Below, piece by piece: positions 44,023-45,842 of a stretch of 45,842 bases of DNA. Positions within the stretch are counted from its first letter, which is position 1. Each line of letters starts with the position of its first letter. The position numbers and the translations under genes were made by a program. The notes under the pieces are model-generated. The model was not told the origin of the DNA. It saw only the letters and a list, made by a program, of their open reading frames with translations, and made no database searches. The stretch spans positions 1 through 45,842 of the forward strand of contig CAZMMQ010000025.1 in NCBI GenBank assembly GCA_964567435.1. Reading direction: 5' to 3'. The DNA comes from RFSX01 sp964567435. Its GTDB lineage: Bacteria; Bacteroidota; Bacteroidia; Chitinophagales; Saprospiraceae.

Positions 44023-44871
44023 ATGAAGTTACATTTAATAGAGACAGGTTGGTTTAAGTTGGATGGTGGTGCCATGTTTGGTGTCGTGCCTCATAAATTA
44101 TGGTCTCAAATGATTCCTCCCGATGATAATAATATGTGTACCTGGACAATGCGGTGTTTGCTTTTGGAAGACGGAGCTAGAAAAATTCTCATTGATACAG
44201 GAATGGGTGATAAGCAAGATGATAAATTTCGCAGCCATTTCGAGCCACATGGACCTTATACTTTGAGTGGTAGTTTGGATAGAGTTGGTGTTCATCCAAA
44301 TGAGATCACCGATGTTTTTTTGACTCACTTACATTTTGATCATTGCGGAGGTGCACTCGTAAGAAGCGCATCTGGGGATGTGGTTCCTCAGTTTCCCAAT
44401 GCTACTTATTGGACAAATAAAAGGCATCTAGACTGGGCATTGAATCCTAACTTCAGAGAGAAAGCCTCATTTCTAAAAGAAAACATTGTACCGCTCAAGG
44501 ATCAGAATAAACTGGCATACATCGATGTAAAAGATGGTGTGCACTTCACTGACAGTATAACAGTCGATTTTTATAATGGACATACAGAATCCATGATGGT
44601 GCCTACTATTCACTTAGGAGGAAAACAGATAGTTTTTCCAACAGACTTATTGGCTTCTGCTCATCATGTGCGAATGCCGTATGTTATGGGTTATGATATT
44701 AGACCTCTAGTGACTCTGGAAGAGAAAGCGCGGTTCTATGAAAAATCTCATGACCCAAATACCTATTTTATATTTGAGCATGATAAGGATATGGCTATGG
44801 GGCAATTGGTTCGAAATGACAGAGGACGTTATAGTATTAAGGAGGTTGATGCGGAAGTTGTCCTAAGTTAG
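44023..44871 (+). CDS. MBL-fold metallo-hydrolase
   Basis: The 282-residue protein has a dinuclear zinc site: His102-x-His104-x-Asp106-His107 in THLHFDHCGG, with later His in NGHTESM and Asp in PTDLLASAHH. The opening MKLHLIETGWFKLDGGAMFG and the ILIDTGMGD loop are typical of single-domain MBL hydrolases, including lactonase-like ones. The substrate is not evident. It has no signal peptide and begins 3 bp after the T9SS gene, so it is cotranscribed with it. Confidence 0.9.
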   Translation: MKLHLIETGWFKLDGGAMFGVVPHKLWSQMIPPDDNNMCTWTMRCLLLEDGARKILIDTGMGDKQDDKFRSHFEPHGPYTLSGSLDRVGVHPNEITDVFLTHLHFDHCGGALVRSASGDVVPQFPNATYWTNKRHLDWALNPNFREKASFLKENIVPLKDQNKLAYIDVKDGVHFTDSITVDFYNGHTESMMVPTIHLGGKQIVFPTDLLASAHHVRMPYVMGYDIRPLVTLEEKARFYEKSHDPNTYFIFEHDKDMAMGQLVRNDRGRYSIKEVDAEVVLS

Positions 44872-44892
44872 TTTTTGTCATTTACCGTATAA

Positions 44893-45402
44893 TTAGAAGA
44901 AGAATAACTCATCAATATATTCTTCTCTTATATCAGAATCCTCTAAGGAGACAGTACAATCGGTCAAGCCACTGTGCATGATGCTCAAGCACACACCTTC
45001 TTCCTGGTCATCTCTGTGTTCTCTGTCTAAGACACAGTGCCCAAGTTCATGAAAAACAACTAGTTCTCTAAATGCGTCTGACCCATTCTGCCAAGCTACC
45101 GGGTCTACCGCTATACGATTTGGTTCATTTTCGTTTCTTCTACATAGACCGATGACACCACTGCCTCCTAGGTTTACAATATTGCCAGTTACACCTAGCT
45201 CTGTAAGATTTATTGAAATCCCTCTTTCTTCAGCCTCTTCTTCAAAAGCTAGAAAAAATGGTCTCAGTTCAGGTACCACATTAGGGAAAAACTCATCATT
45301 AGACATAAATCCTATAGGTCCTGTTGGAGCGGAAGTGATTGATTCATCTGTACATGCTACAAGGACAGAAAGTAAGAATAGGAATATTGAAATTCTCATC
45401 AT
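44893..45402 (-). CDS. Putative zinc metallopeptidase lipoprotein
   Basis: The frame extends upstream to 45546, but I use the ATG at 45402 since it gives a lipoprotein signal (MMRISIFLFLLSVLVAC, lipobox Cys17). The 169-residue product has HELGHCVLDREHRDD, a zinc-protease HExxH with a third His seven residues on, and SIMHSG downstream in the place of a metzincin Met-turn. The third His comes one residue later than in the strict HExxHxxGxxH pattern. Substrate and anchoring membrane are not determined. It stands alone, with its stop 21 bp from the convergent MBL gene. Confidence 0.75.
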   Translation of the reverse strand: MMRISIFLFLLSVLVACTDESITSAPTGPIGFMSNDEFFPNVVPELRPFFLAFEEEAEERGISINLTELGVTGNIVNLGGSGVIGLCRRNENEPNRIAVDPVAWQNGSDAFRELVVFHELGHCVLDREHRDDQEEGVCLSIMHSGLTDCTVSLEDSDIREEYIDELFFF

Positions 45403-45708
45403 TATTAATTTTTGTTTTGTAATCAAAATCTCATGATAGTTCCCTTGGGAGTTAACACCAAAATCAAGAACAATGTTTTTATTACAGATTTTGACTAGTA
45501 CTGTAATCAATCTATGCCACACATTATATATGAGATATTTTGACAATTAGTTGCCCCATGTTTGAAATGACATAATTGTTGGATTAGATAACAGAGAAAT
45601 ATTCGACGTAATTCATTAAGTTTTCGATAACTGTTACATAAACGAGGAACAACTGATTCACATAATTATGTTATATTAATAGTTTAGTCAATATGAAAAT
45701 TTCTCATT
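45403..45708. other. 306-bp divergent intergenic region
   Basis: The region lies between the lipoprotein gene and the YqiJ-like gene. It is AT-rich. The - strand frame is open to 45546 but adds only non-signal sequence upstream of a clear lipoprotein signal. I see no RNA, repeat or strong promoter match. Confidence 0.5.
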
Positions 45709-45842
45709 ATGGTAACTATTCTTACTTGGATTTCTATAGCTGCAGGAGGCTTACTAGTCTTGTTAATGTTGCTCTCTCTTATAGGTGGATTGGATTTAGA
45801 TATAGATGTTGGTGGTTCAGAGATAGATGCAGATGGCAGTGG
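45709..45842 (+). CDS. YqiJ/NfeD-like (DUF1449-like) membrane protein, 3' end outside window
   Basis: The ATG at 45709 opens a frame that runs off the window after 44 codons. It starts with a membrane segment (WISIAAGGLLVLLMLLSLI) followed by GGLDLDIDVGGSEIDADGSG, the Asp-rich stretch typical of YqiJ-like OB-fold proteins that accompany flotillins. A flotillin gene downstream is therefore expected but not visible. Confidence 0.65.
   Translation, partial: MVTILTWISIAAGGLLVLLMLLSLIGGLDLDIDVGGSEIDADGS

Noticed and set aside
45403..45546. Upstream extension of the lipoprotein metallopeptidase frame
   Set aside because: It places about 48 residues ahead of a clear lipoprotein signal.
1..45842. 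Defence system, prophage, integron or biosynthetic cluster
   Set aside because: No nuclease-helicase defence cassette, integrase, phage structural gene or synthase was found; RecQ, SMC and the exonuclease are housekeeping-type.

Overview
The window reads as chromosomal DNA of a low-GC member of the Bacteroidota, most likely a marine Saprospiria-like lineage. The phylum call rests on several proteins with type IX secretion (T9SS) C-terminal sorting domains (ends at 4297, 30610 strand -, 35197 and 44019), perfect matches to the Bacteroidota -7 promoter box TAnnTTTG, and families typical of the phylum (DUF3810, DUF4412-like, DUF6580-like, PgpH-like HD protein). The class call is a weak inference. 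I see no rRNA, tRNA, CRISPR array, insertion sequence, integrase or phage gene.

Layout. 1-5157 (+): the 3' part of a very long collagen-like gene (Gly-X-Y tract interrupted by three identical-length Cys-bracketed calcium-loop modules), then a T9SS cargo protein and a DUF4412-like secreted protein. 5216-8087 (-): EngB GTPase, a glycerolipid-type acyltransferase and a DEDDh exonuclease. 8164-8808 (+): outer-membrane barrel protein. 8912-12472 (-): SMC. 12731-14833 (+): oligopeptidase B. 14830-17819 (-): RecQ translationally coupled to a glycosyltransferase. 18032-19690 (+): secreted S8 protease. 19808-22895 (-): CPBP membrane protease then an M1 metallopeptidase. 23032-23601 (+): small membrane protein. 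23604-26911 (-): GatC, ABC ATPase, cobalamin adenosyltransferase, 7TM-HD phosphodiesterase-like protein. 27020-28294 (+): deoxynucleoside kinase and YggS. 28298-30610 (-): FG-GAP/VCBS T9SS protein. 30939-35197 (+): TonB-like protein, XseA/XseB, and a T9SS protein joining a haem c site to a PHM/DBH-type copper monooxygenase domain. 35204-36268 (-): DUF3810. 36325-38956 (+): thioredoxin, then DUF58, PPK2 and an S4 RNA-binding protein. 38961-40548 (-): 3-hydroxyacyl-CoA dehydrogenase and a VanX-type lipoprotein. 40625-44871 (+): GlcNAc-kinase-like protein, phosphofructokinase, a 58-residue small ORF, a type-B T9SS protein with Cys-rich repeats, and an MBL-fold hydrolase. 44893-45402 (-): metallopeptidase-like lipoprotein. 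45709-end (+): start of a YqiJ/NfeD-like membrane protein.

Most of the window is dense housekeeping sequence with short divergent or convergent units, several convergent pairs only 2-21 bp apart or overlapping. The least ordinary items are the collagen-like protein with its regular calcium-loop modules and a perfect 162-bp internal duplication, the haem c-copper monooxygenase fusion, Asn in place of the metal-site Asp103 of phosphofructokinase, and the three Cys-rich repeats of the type-B T9SS protein. None is proven to be a new system; they are the best candidates here.
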